27,440 nt of DNA from positions 1 through 27,440 of the forward strand of contig JAWQFJ010017373.1 in NCBI GenBank assembly GCA_034096865.1. Reading direction: 5' to 3'. Both the position numbers and the translations under genes were made by a program. The notes under the pieces were generated by a model, which was given only the letters and a program-made list of their open reading frames with translations, was not told the origin of the DNA and searched no databases. Source of the stretch: Theodoxus fluviatilis (Eukaryota; Mollusca; Gastropoda; Cycloneritida; Neritidae). Of this stretch, positions 1 to 9,771 are shown piece after piece; position 1 is the first letter of the stretch, and every line of letters begins with the position of its first letter.

Positions 1-116
1 TCTGCCAAGTAAGACACCTTTTATGTTAGTATATTGGCGAAGGCATTTTGAGTTTATGAGCGTTTTAGCTAGTCGTCCAGAATTAACATTTTCCTATAAG
101 TAGGAGGTGAGAATAA

Positions 117-400
117 ACCTGCCGCGTCTCCCTGTGTGTTTCTGAAGAGTCTATATGGAAGTCTATAGGCTTACATGAGAAAGTGATTAAAGAACTAAAT
201 ACAACTTTCTATCGTTTTATCTGGAAAAGACGCACTAACAATACGAAAGCTTTTGAGAAGGTAAAGAGAGCCGTAATGGAGGCAGACTTCTCCAAGGGTG
301 GTTTGAAGGTGTTGAATGTGTCCAATCTACAATGGGTTCCGAAAATTATGTCGACAGTAGATGAACAGTGGGCCCAAATCCTCTTTTGGTACCTCTCCCA
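117..400 (+). mobile_element. LINE (L1/Tx1-like) reverse-transcriptase fragment
   Basis: The frame, open from 117, includes LNTTFYRFIWKRR, then a spacer, KVKRAVMEADFSKGGLKVLN and V. The pattern in--f--FiW--k ... GGLK--d/n is the typical segment just C-terminal to the polymerase core of L1/Tx1-type non-LTR elements. Weak similarity continues to about 400 (LQWVPKIMSTVDEQWAQI). A related-looking piece (ESFEYQVFEEFYTLN) then appears in another frame near 430-480, so the copy is frameshifted and truncated at both ends. It is not functional. The open frame continues to 707 without further similarity that I can see. Confidence 0.6.
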
Positions 401-716
401 AACTACTCAAGGATGCGGTATATTCAATGTGACTACGAATCCTTCGAATATCAAGTGTTTGAAGAATTCTACACGCTCAACACGATCTCAACACAATGCT
501 CCGTGTACAGCACTCATCGCTTCTCATACGTGTAGAGAGCGCTGCTTCCATGCAGCAAAGCCGTGCGTGGAATGGAACAGAAACTTTCCTACTTTGTCAT
601 TTAACAAAAATCTTCCAGTTGCTGCACATATATCTAACGTGGCTCTGAGGGCGCCAACTAAGAACTCCACCATGGCATTTGTGATGAGCGAAAGCGAGAT
701 TGACTGACCTAGGGCG

Positions 717-848
717 CGTTTGTTAGGCAAGTTAGCTCGCCTCGATGGCTAGTCGAGGGCGAACGAGACGCACCTACGGCTAATGAGCGAGAAACGTAGG
801 CAACGCCTAGCTCTCGCAATTCTCTCGAGATTCTACGCCTAACAAACG
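717..848. mobile_element. Short inverted-repeat (MITE-like) element
   Basis: A 132-bp segment is bounded by a perfect 12-bp inverted repeat, CGTTTGTTAGGC at 717-728 and GCCTAACAAACG at 837-848. Imperfect pairing extends outward (GCG versus GCA). The interior is rich in CGAG/CTCG and TAGGCG sub-repeats. No clear target-site duplication is visible, so the exact ends are uncertain. It has no coding capacity. Confidence 0.5.
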
Positions 849-1035
849 TGCTCCTATATAGAGGCCGAGTGATGTGAAAAAGTGAACAAGCTGGCTTATC
901 GTTGTTGCTCATGACTGCACCAAGCTTTTCAGTCGCTAGCCTCATCGAGAACAAGTGAAGGTTCGTGCACAACGGCCTTGAGTTCGAGAAGTTGCATTCT
1001 TGCATAAGGAGTGCACTCGCATCTCTTCTCCTTAC

Positions 1036-1110
1036 CCACCCTATGGGAGTAAGAATACACCCACCGCATCTCCCCACGCTCTTCGTAATTAGATAAATCG
1101 AGACTCGACT
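1036..1110 (+). repeat. SINE-like repeat, 5' head fragment
   Basis: The sequence CCCTATGGGAGTAAGAATAC followed by ACCCACCGCATCTCCC matches the head of the repeat family copied at 1602-1170, 10470-10080 and 20571-20752 (CCCTGTGGGTTGGGGGTAA, then ACCCACCGCG). A still shorter relic (GGTGAGAATAAACCTGCCGC) lies at about 107-135. Only the head survives. Confidence 0.5.
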
Positions 1111-1169
1111 TTGCCTAACGAGCTCTCGTGATTTTGTCATCAATGACATCATAAAACTTGCAACGTATG

Positions 1170-1602
1170 GAGGAATAAATGAATGCATTTTCACGGCCTA
1201 TTTCTATCTCTATCTCGGCTGAAGCTTCCGAGAGGGCTTCCTGCTGGATCTGGATGAAGAGGGCTACAAGGGAAGAGGATGCAGTAGAGGGTACCCAAGG
1301 GGCAGTCCGTGGGGTGTGACAATACGACAAGCAGTTCCATCTCCTTCTGTCGACTAGTTTCCAAGGCAGATCACCACATGTGCGTGGTCCCTTTAGACGG
1401 CTGACGGACACCTGTGGTCCTGGCCCAGGCGTGGCCCAACCCCCCGAGAGAGTCAGGAAGTCAGGGCCGAAACACTTTAAGACGGGGGATCTTCTGAAGA
1501 CCGTCAGCAGCCCCGCTTCCCAGGAAGTTTCATACTCAAGTTGTTTGCCTTTTGCGAATCCCGTAAGGGGTCGCGGTGGGTTTATTCTTACCCCCAACCC
1601 AC
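1170..1602 (-). repeat. SINE-like repeat, near full-length copy
   Basis: Read on the minus strand, it starts CCCTGTGGGTTGGGGGTAAG and continues AATAAACCCACCGCGACC. After roughly 400 nt it ends with AATAGGCCGTGAAAATGCAT followed by TCATTTATTCC. The other copies in this window have the same head and the same tail (GATAGGCCGTAAAACTCC plus a tetranucleotide tract). Frames open in it on both strands have no recognisable product. Confidence 0.6.
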
Positions 1603-1622
1603 AGGGGGCTAACATACAAGGG

Positions 1623-1766
1623 CGCGACAGGCCATAGACTCCATTCATTCATTCAATGATTCATTGATTCATTCGTTCGTTCATTCATTCATTCGCGATT
1701 TATTACAGTTTTCATTCGTCCATAATTCATTCATTCTTCCTTCCTTCATTATTCATTAATTCACTG
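1623..1766 (+). repeat. (ATTC)n-rich tract with SINE-tail motif
   Basis: CAGGCCATAGACTCCATTC followed by degenerate (ATTC)n copies runs to about 1766. GGCC-TA-ACTCCAT before a tetranucleotide tract matches the tail of the SINE-like family in plus orientation, so this may be the tail of a second copy lying head-to-head with the copy at 1602-1170. Confidence 0.55.
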
Positions 1767-1935
1767 ACTCATACAAGGCAATATCATTGATCGCTGATTA
1801 CATTATAAATATATTGTACCTGGAAAAAGAAATGTTGTAGAAGACATCAAAGCAAAGCACAGATGTTTCGTCGGGTTTGTGTATGCGCGCTTGCTTGGGT
1901 GCTCGCGCAGAATGGAATCAATGCAAAATGTGCAT

Positions 1936-2187
1936 CTATGTGCATAAATCATTTATTTCTTGCTTAGACAGGAAAACATTGAACAATGTCAAACAATGAT
2001 GATAATCAATGTATACAAGCCCTAGACAACAGTCCAAGCATGTCTGCGGATCACCCACGTTCACAGAAAGGCACTCATGGACTACATTATTGCAACAAGC
2101 AACAGGTGTACAAGCCAGGACTCCCCGTGCAGGCTTCAAAACACTCCAGAGCAGCAGCATGGAAGAAAGGAACAGCTGTCTGATCAT
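1936..2187 (-). CDS. Candidate small secreted cysteine-rich peptide (unassigned)
   Basis: This 83-codon frame begins at an ATG (2185-2187) and encodes MIRQLFLSSMLLLWSVL, a good signal-peptide core. A small-residue region (KPARGVLA) follows, then a segment with nine cysteines in a pattern C-x5-CC-x6-C, later C-x2-CC, and two more. Secretion signal plus dense cysteines is the layout of small secreted peptides common in molluscs, including venom, mucus and defence families. I cannot assign a family. The CC-...-EC arrangement loosely recalls large conopeptide-like folds, but that is only a resemblance. The frame could be one exon of a longer gene, or chance. No TATA box or splice sites are convincing. 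An AATAAA on the same strand lies inside the 3' end of the frame (1952-1957). Confidence 0.3.
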   Translation of the reverse strand: MIRQLFLSSMLLLWSVLKPARGVLACTPVACCNNVVHECLSVNVGDPQTCLDCCLGLVYIDYHHCLTLFNVFLSKQEINDLCT

Positions 2188-2299
2188 GGGGACTTCCTCG
2201 GCTCTACATGGGTGTGTTGCACTAGGTCTCGCCTTTACTACAAGCTTCGACATCTGTATAGAACTTGGTGCATATGCCACCAAAAACCCCCATTAGGAA

Positions 2300-4971
2300 G
2301 AGTCAGAAATGCAGGATTCAGCTTGTTACAACGTACCGTCTGCAGTTATATTCGTGTGTTAGTGAAGGCTCAGGGAAAGAATATATGATACATTTTCTTA
2401 TGCCTTGCCAAAATTCTAAGAAGGGGGTGAAAGGCAGTCATTTTTACAGTACGCGAAAGCTCCTATGAGCACGAGGTATTTTTTCCATTTGAATTAAGAG
2501 ATGCTATTAAAGTCTAACCTGGAATGGCTGTACCTTTAATATATCACGTCGGTAAAATGTTAGCTGATTCTGACAAGCAAATACATATTGAAGACTGCCC
2601 GATTTTTTCTTTGAGAAATATGTATAGTCAAAGTGACTTTCTGTCATCAAGACGAGTGCTTTGCATTAGCACTTAAATATGACAATTTTGACATGAAAGA
2701 CAGGCAAAATAGGTACTCGCTGAAACATGCATACAGTTTGGAAGGAAAGTTTAATGAAAGGTTTCAACACCAGGGAAAACAACAAACTACATTAGATCCA
2801 GGCGATTTACTTGAAACTTATGCAGTCAGGTACAAACCTTCATACAGTCAGTGCACTCGTCTTTTGGGAAAGAACAGCTCAGCGTGAACAAAAGTAACAC
2901 TTTCTCTCACTCCGAATATCTGCATTTCTGACATGAAGGGATAACTTTTCATCTTCATCAAATGCCTCTCACTTACATCTATAGCTGCTAGGAACCGCCC
3001 TGGTCATGCTACAGGAGCAGATTCGTAGAGCTCTACGATCACGGGTTCCAGTTGATGAGGGGGACATCTAGTGGCAGCTGCTGTACCGAGAACACCAATT
3101 CAGCAGATCTTCGATTCCAATGAACTCCTTAAACATCCTATTTGTCAATCACAACAACACCAAAGCATAAAATATATCAGGTCAATGTACAAAAAAGTAC
3201 TTTCATATCATTCAAGCAATTGGTTCATAAAGAGAAACTTCTGAACAAAAACGAGGACGTTTCGTGAAAGCACTAAGTCCAGATCCGGAAGAAAACCTTT
3301 CGCGTTCAAGTAATCCATTCACAGCTACTGACGTAGCTAATATGAAAAAGTGTTATTTTAATATCAATTAGCCAAAAAAAGGAAGGGAAAAGTGCATTTG
3401 TCTGAATAGCACACAAATAATTTCAAGCCAGATGTGCAAATATTTGCAATAAATTTGGAAAGTTTTTAGTGTTGTCAAATTTGAAGCAAATATTAACATT
3501 CCAGGCTTGAAATAAACCAGTGTTTTGCTCAGTTGGTCACCTTAATTAACTCACATGAACACATGCAAATGCCAACTCCAACGTCCCAAGGTACTCTTAC
3601 AGCTTTATCCTTCCTCGCTTTGGTCTTGCCTGCCTTTGAAGAAAAATGCTCACACACCCTTCATGCATGCATTCACACTGGACCACAAAGACTGCCTCCA
3701 GCTTCTCCGCCATAGAACTCTGCATGTAGTTCATCAAACTTTCTTACATACATCTTTTTAAAAAGTGCATATCTGCTTGATTTGGAAAGAGAGACAAGGC
3801 ATCAACTGAACAAACTGATACAGCTTTCTGAGACAAAGAAAACACGAGACAGAAAAAAGGACATATAAACCTACCATCAAGCTGTGCCACTCCTTCCCAA
3901 CAGTCCCTACAGATTTCCACGGAAGCCCGGCTGCCACTCCGGACAAAATTTGGACCTATTGTCGTAGTGACTCAGGAAATCGATCAGCATAGGTGCGTTC
4001 AGATATCTCTCTCATGACTAAACTTCTTCCTGCTCAAGCGTTGATCCAGAAAATTCTCTTTTGTGAAAACACGTTGACACATTAGAAAATATCATCCTAC
4101 CTTTCAAAGTAGTCTTCTTGATTGGTTAACTCAATGTGACGATGGCAAGTTCATAAATCAAATTAAATGAAACAACAGGTGAAAAATTTACAAACTATAT
4201 ACACCATTCTTGGAGAAACAAGCAAAGGCAATGCATATTTTGGTTGAATGAACAGTCAGGCACATATAAATACTTCCTCTTCGGGTGCCGAAGTCACATG
4301 AAACCTTCCATAACCTGATTTAGTCAGGTGCTGCATTCATCAGGCAATTTGCAATGAGTACATGTACTTCATAAATACCAGATAAATGCCCTCACAGAGA
4401 GTCAACCACACACGACAAGGGAAAAATCACATCAACAAGTCGAATAATGAAATCAGAGGAGATGGAGTATTGAAAGGAAGCTGCTACTCACCCTACTTCT
4501 AAATCAAGGAGGTCATGGCAATATTACGACCAATAGAAAAATTCTTCCTGTCAAGCTCAGCATAGGCTCTTTGTTAAAAGTAGCATCTTGTGATCTGCAT
4601 AAGTGAAACGACCAACTTCAACTAGAAAATGCAATACTCACATGAATTTGTTGTGTTCCTATGATTTAACAAATCCAATGCAAATATTGACCTTTTCTAC
4701 TTGAACTGGTCTTTGGAAATGAGAGAGTCATGAGGTTTCTACTTATCATCAGTCCCACAGTTTGTCAACATATTATCAGCACAACTGCAAACTGTGTTGT
4801 GATCCAAGTGCAACTTTTATTTTGGGACTTTTCACCCCTTGATAGCAGCTCAAACTTTCTGCTTTTACCCCCTGGTCATCGGATTACTATAATCATCATC
4901 TCAACTCTTTGGGGAACATGCAGCCAGGCTGCTGCTTAACTTCCAAAGTTTTCCAGCTCAGCCTTCACAGG
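2300..4971. other. Intergenic sequence, nothing recognised
   Basis: This is AT-rich single-copy-looking sequence. Open frames are short, and none carries a domain, signal peptide or splice-site pattern that I trust. A perfect 16-bp palindrome lies at 3023-3038. Confidence 0.6.
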
Positions 4972-5106
4972 TATTCAATGTTATTCCTTGGTGGGGAGAA
5001 CTTATGTGGGTTAAGCATCTTGCTCAGAAATGCATCTCTGGAATCTGTGCTGCAAGAGAGAGCAGGTCAATCTCACTAGCCACTCGGCCACAGAGCCCCA
5101 CGATAA
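4972..5106 (-). repeat. Degenerate tRNA-derived SINE
   Basis: On the minus strand, GGGGCTCTGTGGCCGAGTGG resembles the 5' part (A box) of a tRNA-Ser/Leu. Downstream it has TTTCTGAGCAAGATGCTTAA, then CCCACATAAG and CTCCCCACCAAGGAATAA. That order, a tRNA head followed by a CTTGAGCAAGGCACTTAACCC-like block, is found in V-type and related SINEs. The copy is strongly decayed and no B box is clear, so it is not a functional tRNA. Confidence 0.5.
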
Positions 5107-5936
5107 TCCATGGTGCAGGGGAATCCCTTCAGTTGCTCAGCAGACATCTCTCTTTCTTTAATGTCTATGTAAAGCTTACTTCCGCACTTCACAGTCGTCA
5201 ATTGACCCTCTGTATAAGATGTATAATTTTTAAAATATCAACAACAACAAAAAAGAAAAATATAGAATATAGAAACATACTGATTTTGGTCATTATCATA
5301 TCCCTAGAAGGTGAAAGCAAGTGTACATAACATAGATGGACACTATCTGGCGATGCCTTGAGGACAGGCAACACAGCAACAAACACACACATGATCATCA
5401 ATACCTGCTTATCTGCCACACCTTGTACCCACAGCCTTTGTCTATTGCACAGGCATTGTTCTAACTCAGCTTGCCTTGCCACACATTTCCCAGCAAACCG
5501 GTTCTCCAGTGATGCTGATTCCACTCTGCTGCCACTCAGTACATACTGTCAACTTTGAAACTTTCATTTTCTTTTATGTCATGGTGAAACCAATTCGTAC
5601 CCTACGAGCTCCAGTCAGACAATTTCCAGCCTATCAGCAGTGGTGTCATTTCCCATGCTGTCATTGTAGAATTCTGCAGTATTTCAGAAATGTTGCATCC
5701 TTTCTATAACTTCATTTTGTCAATCTACAGTCTGCCATATTACATATATTAGTACATACGTCAAAACATCGACTGTCCATTAAAGTCAGGCATGTTTCAT
5801 TTTGTTCCACAGAAATCTGTCGGTTACCTGCATACTGGTTTCCAATGTGTCATTATCTATTTTAAATGAGTCCTCCCTGTTAATGGTTTCCATTCTGTCA
5901 TTGTCATCAGTGTTCATTTAATGTTAAGTCAACCAG
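5107..5936. other. Intergenic sequence, nothing recognised
   Basis: Short open frames on both strands have no recognisable product. From about 5760, scattered CCATTCTGTCA and GTCATTGTCATCAGTG pieces look like decayed copies of the tandem repeat that follows. Confidence 0.5.
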
Positions 5937-7290
5937 TGCCCATTATGTCATTCTCAAGTTCATTAGTGTCCATTCTGTCAGTGTCAAGTCCATTTTTCTG
6001 TCAGTCTCAAGTCCATCAGTGTCTTTTCTGTCAGTTTCAAGTTAATTGGTGTCCTTTCTGTCAGTCTCAAGTCCATTAGTGTCCTATCTGTCAGTATCAA
6101 GTCCATCAGTGTCCTATCTGTCAGTATCAAGTCCATCAGTGTCCTTTCTGTCAGTCTCAAGTCCATCGGTGTCCTATCTGTCAGTATCAAGTCTATCAGT
6201 GTCCTTTCTGTCAGTCTCAAGTCCATTAGTGTCCTATCTCTCAGTCTCAAGTCCATCAGTGTCGTATCTGTCAGTATCAAGTCCATCAGTGTCCTTTCTG
6301 TCAGTCTCAAGTCCATCGGTGTCCTATCTGTCAGTATCAAGTCCATTTGTGTCCTTTCTGTCAGTCTCAAGTCCATCAGTGTCCTATCTATTAGTTTTCA
6401 ATTCCATTTGTGTCCTTTCTGTCAGTCTCAAGTCCATCGGTGTCTTTTCTGTCAGTCTCAAGTCCATTTGTGTCCTTTCTGTCAGTCTCAAGTCCATCGG
6501 TGTCCTATCTGTCAGTATCAAGTCCATTTGTGTCCTTTCTGTCAGTCTCAAGTCCATCAGTGTCCTATCTGTCAGTAACAAGTCCATTTGTGTTCTTTCT
6601 GTCAGTCTCAAGTCCATCGGTGTTGTATCTGTCAGTATCAAATCCATTTGTGTCCTATCTGTCAGTCTCAAGTCCATCGGTGTCCTATCTGTCAGTCTCA
6701 AGTCCATCAGTGTCCTATCTGTCAGTCTCAAGTCCATCAGTGTCCTATCTGTCAGTCTCAAGTCCATTAGTGTCCTATCTGTCAGTATCAAGTCCATCAG
6801 TGTCCTATCTGTCAGTATCGTCCATCAATGTCGTATCTGTCAGTCTCAAGTCCATTTGTGTCCTTTCTGTCAGTCTCAAGTCCATCAGTGTCGTATCTGT
6901 CAGTATCAAGTCCATTGGTGTCCTTTCTGTCAGTCTCAAGTCAATTTGTGTCCTATCGTCAGTCTCAAGTCCATTTGTGTCCTTTCTGTCAATCTCATGT
7001 CCATCAGTGTCCTATCATCAGTATCAAGTTCATTTTGTGTCCTTTCTGTCAGTCTCAAGTCCATCAGTGTCCTATCGTCAGTATCAAGTCCATTGGTGTC
7101 CTTTCTGTCAGTCTCAAGTCCATCAGTGTCCTATCGTCAGTATCAAGTCCATTGGTGTCCTTTCTGTCAGCCTCAAGTCTATTAGTGTCTTATCTGCCAG
7201 TATCAAGTCAATCAGTGTCGTATCTATCAGTATCGTCCATTTGTGTCCTTTCTGTCAGTCTCAAATCCATCAGCGGCTTTGTTTTGTCTG
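5937..7290. repeat. 30-bp minisatellite, about 44 copies
   Basis: A tandem array has the unit GTCAGTCTCAAGTCCATCAG plus TGTCCTTTCT. Two unit types, with GTCTCAAG or GTATCAAG, alternate in long stretches, giving a 60-bp higher-order period. The left edge decays gradually; the right edge at about 7290 is sharper. Shortened units occur near 6817 and repeatedly after 6955 (CCTATCGTCAG instead of CCTATCTGTCAG). Because 30 is a multiple of three, long frames stay open on both strands (encoding SVSSPSVSYL-like or DLRLTERTLM-like repeats). Those frames shift at the short units and overlap one another, so I do not call a gene. Confidence 0.93.
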
Positions 7291-7532
7291 TAACCTTCCT
7301 GTCAGTCTTTGGTGAAATCTCTTCCTTGAAGGGTAGTGCTTTCCAACACAATACGAGAAGAACACTGCATTTTGACTTTTAGCTGGTTCTGACCAGCACG
7401 GGCATCAAACTGTTCAACTGTAAAGAGCAAAAAAGAATAGTCTGGTGGCATATCCATTACATAATTAAATTGCCTACAGGGACAAAGTATGCTTTTTCCC
7501 CCATCATAATAGTGTTTTTAACCTGACCAAAA

Positions 7533-7584
7533 GGGGGGGGGGGTCGTGGCGGGGGGGGGGGGGGGGGGAAGGGGGGGGGAGGGG
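7533..7584 (+). repeat. Poly(G) tracts with quadruplex potential
   Basis: G-runs of 11, 18, 9 and 4 occur within about 52 bases, separated by TCGTGGC, AA and A. Four or more G-runs this close together can form a G-quadruplex on this strand. Homopolymer length in the assembly may be unreliable here. Confidence 0.85.
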
Positions 7585-8641
7585 AAGATTATTAGGAAAA
7601 ATACTGTACTGTGTATCAATTGACCAGAACATTATTAGCCAAGGTCACCGTGGATATTGTTTGCAACCATAGCATATTCATGTACAAGTATTTCCTTCTT
7701 TTTCAGCTACATCACTATATAATTTTATTCTGATGACCAAATAAAAAAGGGATGAGGATTAATTAATATTTTTGCAGATATCCTAGATGTAGTCGTGCCT
7801 ACTTCCTGCCTATCAACTGAGATGAGTGGCCTTTTGATAATCACAATGCTGATTCTTATCTCTGTTCAACTGGTCTTCAGATTCTCATGCCTTTGTCCTG
7901 TGGGCAGCAGGGGACAGATACACAGATTTCCATTCTGAGATGTCACAGTGATGAACCAGCTCAGCAACCAGCACTGACATCATTATTTCCGTGACTGCAC
8001 AGCCTGAGATCAACCTGATGGATGAACGTCATCACCATATCTTGCAGATCTTGGAACACCTGGAACACAGGAAATAGGGGCAGTCCCTTCACATTGGAGA
8101 CCCAGTGAGCACCTGCATCAGAGTTCTGCACTCCTGCTAGTAACAAGCAACTGAATGCAGTTGCTGTGTTGCAAACAAGGTCTCTAAATGTGCACGTGGA
8201 CAAAGGAAAAAAGGCTTTCCTGAGGGCTGACTGGAAGAGAGTCCACGCAGGGAGCAACTTTTCATGAAGTTCCAGGCCACATCTCCCGTGTCAAGGACCG
8301 TATCCACATCTACCATGCAGGGCAAATCCACAACAACATCCTTCAGATCTCTCTCTCCACAAACTATGCATACACAGGTTCACACATTCACTTTGGTGTG
8401 ACACTGCCTCAGTGACTGCATCCTTTATTTCTTCTGGGCAGTCTCTCTTCTTGGGTAAAGTCATGAGAAATCGGTCCAGAAAACAACACACACAGACAGA
8501 GTCTTTGTGGGTGATTTCAATCACGGGGCTGTCAGATAGAAATCACTCACAACACCTTTGCCTGCCATGGGCACAGGTAGGATGCAAACTCAGCCTGTCA
8601 CCTGTAGCAGCAAGTTGACAAGGGTAGCTCCAGACGCAGTG
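7585..8641 (-). other. Probable 3' UTR or 3' flank of the cyclase gene
   Basis: No convincing coding sequence is seen here. Short open frames occur on both strands without recognisable domains. The two AATAAA hexamers noted at 8424 and 7724 fall inside. A long 3' UTR would be usual for a neuronal cyclase gene, but its extent cannot be seen. Confidence 0.4.
8424..8429 (-). promoter_or_regulatory. Candidate polyadenylation signal AATAAA
   Basis: A minus-strand AATAAA lies 213 nt beyond the cyclase stop codon. A second one lies at 7724-7729, about 910 nt beyond. Either could end the transcript; only position and hexamer support them. Confidence 0.35.
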
Positions 8642-9094
8642 TCAAACATCCGTTACCTTCTTGGGCAGGGCAACTAGCGGCATATCCAGGCTGTAACTGT
8701 CACTGACAGTCACGTTGTCAATGTTGACTTCATCCAACAAATCCAGATCAACGTCGCTGACAGGATCTGCAACAAAGAAGTCCTCGTCGCTTGCCATCCC
8801 AGGTCTGTAGTTGTCGTACTCCGACTCGTAGGCAGCAGAGCCCGAGTCAAAGTTGATGGCAGGGTCACTCTTGGACATTTCACTGCTACTGGCCAGACTG
8901 GAGATGCTGACGCTGTCCAGCCCTGCTGTCTGCGAGCCAAAGATGAGTGGCAGCAGGTAATTGTGCCGTTTCATTCTGGGACTGCCGCAGGCAGAGGAGG
9001 CATCCGAGGAGGCTCGGTCCTCTCGGTCACTGGGAATGTAGTCCAGACTGCGACACTGGCGGGGAGGCATGCTGTACGTCTGCCGCCGCTTCAC
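8642..9094 (-). CDS. rut: Adenylate cyclase last coding exon, acidic C-terminus ending V-T-D-V
   Basis: This exon is 453 nt: 150 codons plus the stop, phase 0 in. The acceptor is TGTTGTTGCAG before GTGAAGCGG. It begins VKRRQTYSMPPRQCRSLDYI, followed by a Ser-rich part (SDASSACGSPR), then SKSDPAINFDSGSAAYESEY. The end is strongly acidic and rather conserved-looking (SDEDFFVADPVSDVDLDLLD, VNIDNVTVSDSYSLDMPLV). The last residues KKVTDV fit the class I PDZ-ligand pattern S/T-x-hydrophobic-COOH. High complexity and clean codons argue for selection rather than a chance frame. The link to the catalytic exons rests on phase and order, not on homology that I can compute. Confidence 0.83.
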   Translation of the reverse strand: MKRRQTYSMPPRQCRSLDYIPSDREDRASSDASSACGSPRMKRHNYLLPLIFGSQTAGLDSVSISSLASSSEMSKSDPAINFDSGSAAYESEYDNYRPGMASDEDFFVADPVSDVDLDLLDEVNIDNVTVSDSYSLDMPLVALPKKVTDV

Positions 9095-9182
9095 CTGCAA
9101 CAACAGCGACGGTAAGAATAGCAACACCAAAAACAATAACTACTACAATAACGACAACACATAGCAAGAAGGGCGTGTACAG

Positions 9183-9238
<56 letters not shown>

Positions 9239-9275
9239 GCACGTGTGTTATGTGTGTGTGTTGTGTGTGTGTGTC
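9183..9275 (+). repeat. (TG)n microsatellite
   Basis: About 25 uninterrupted TG copies are followed by imperfect TG repeats. The tract lies roughly 90 bp 5' (in gene orientation) of the last coding exon. Confidence 0.95.
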
Positions 9276-9482
9276 GTCGGGGGGAAGGGGGGGGGGTCTC
9301 ATGTCCTCGGGGATTTTGTAGGTTGGATATAATGTCCGGGAGATTTTATCTGGGGGTGAATATTGTCCTCTTGGGATACATCTTATAGAAGGGTTGAGGG
9401 TCGGGGTGGTGGGAATAGGGCAGGGGCGGGGGGGGGGGGGGGGGGGGGAGAGGGGGGGTAGGTGATATTCTTCAGAACTAAA

Positions 9483-9716
9483 AAGATGGACGGACGGACG
9501 GACGGACGGACGGATGGATGGACGGACGGACGGACGGACAGACAGACAGACGGATGGTTCTTACGGCCTAAAAGCCTTTGTAGGTTATCCTAGGCCACTG
9601 ATCACAAATTTCACTACAGCTGGTTAGAGTATGAGCAAGTCAAATCTTGATTTCTCTGGCGGGTCGCCTCTTACGAATCTCATATGGGGTCTGTTCTTAG
9701 CCACAACCCACTGGGC
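9483..9716 (-). repeat. SINE-like repeat copy with (GGAC)n tail
   Basis: Read on the minus strand it begins GCCCAGTGGGTTGTGGCTAA, contains GATTCGTAAGAGGCGACCC and TGACTTGCTCATACTC, and ends with ACAAAGGCTTTTAGGCCGTA followed by CCATCCGTCTGTC and (GTCC)n. This head-body-tail order matches the copies at 10470-10080 and 20571-20752. The tail is the (GGAC)n tract at 9487-9553 seen on the plus strand. Confidence 0.65.
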
Positions 9717-9771
9717 GAAAATACAAAACGACAGACTTCAGAGAATGTGGGGAGCAGGTGCCCTGACTCGC

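Larger units (their letters stand above)
9095..9771 (-). other. Cyclase intron 8 (probable GC-AG)
   Basis: This 677-nt intron lies between the last two coding exons, phase 0. It holds a (TG)n tract, a 21-base G-run (9428-9448), and a whole SINE-like copy with its tetranucleotide tail. The acceptor is a normal CAG; the donor is inferred to be GC. Confidence 0.6.

Noticed and set aside
183..707. A 174-codon frame as an intact protein gene
   Set aside because: Only the first third resembles a LINE reverse transcriptase. The remainder has no similarity, and a related piece lies in another frame, so it is a decayed element.
5080..5106. tRNA gene suggested by GTGGCCGAGTGGCTAG on the minus strand
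   Set aside because: Only the first arm and D-loop resemble a tRNA. No anticodon arm or B box follows; the rest matches a SINE layout.
6046..7315. Long Ser/Val-rich open frames (up to about 380 codons) on the plus strand, with matching frames on the minus strand
   Set aside because: They are produced by a 30-bp tandem repeat and are equally open in several frames. They shift at irregular units and have no signal, domain or splice context.
8710..9321. Alternative frames over the last cyclase exon on both strands
   Set aside because: They are shadows of a high-complexity coding exon; only the 8642-9094 frame joins in phase and ends plausibly.
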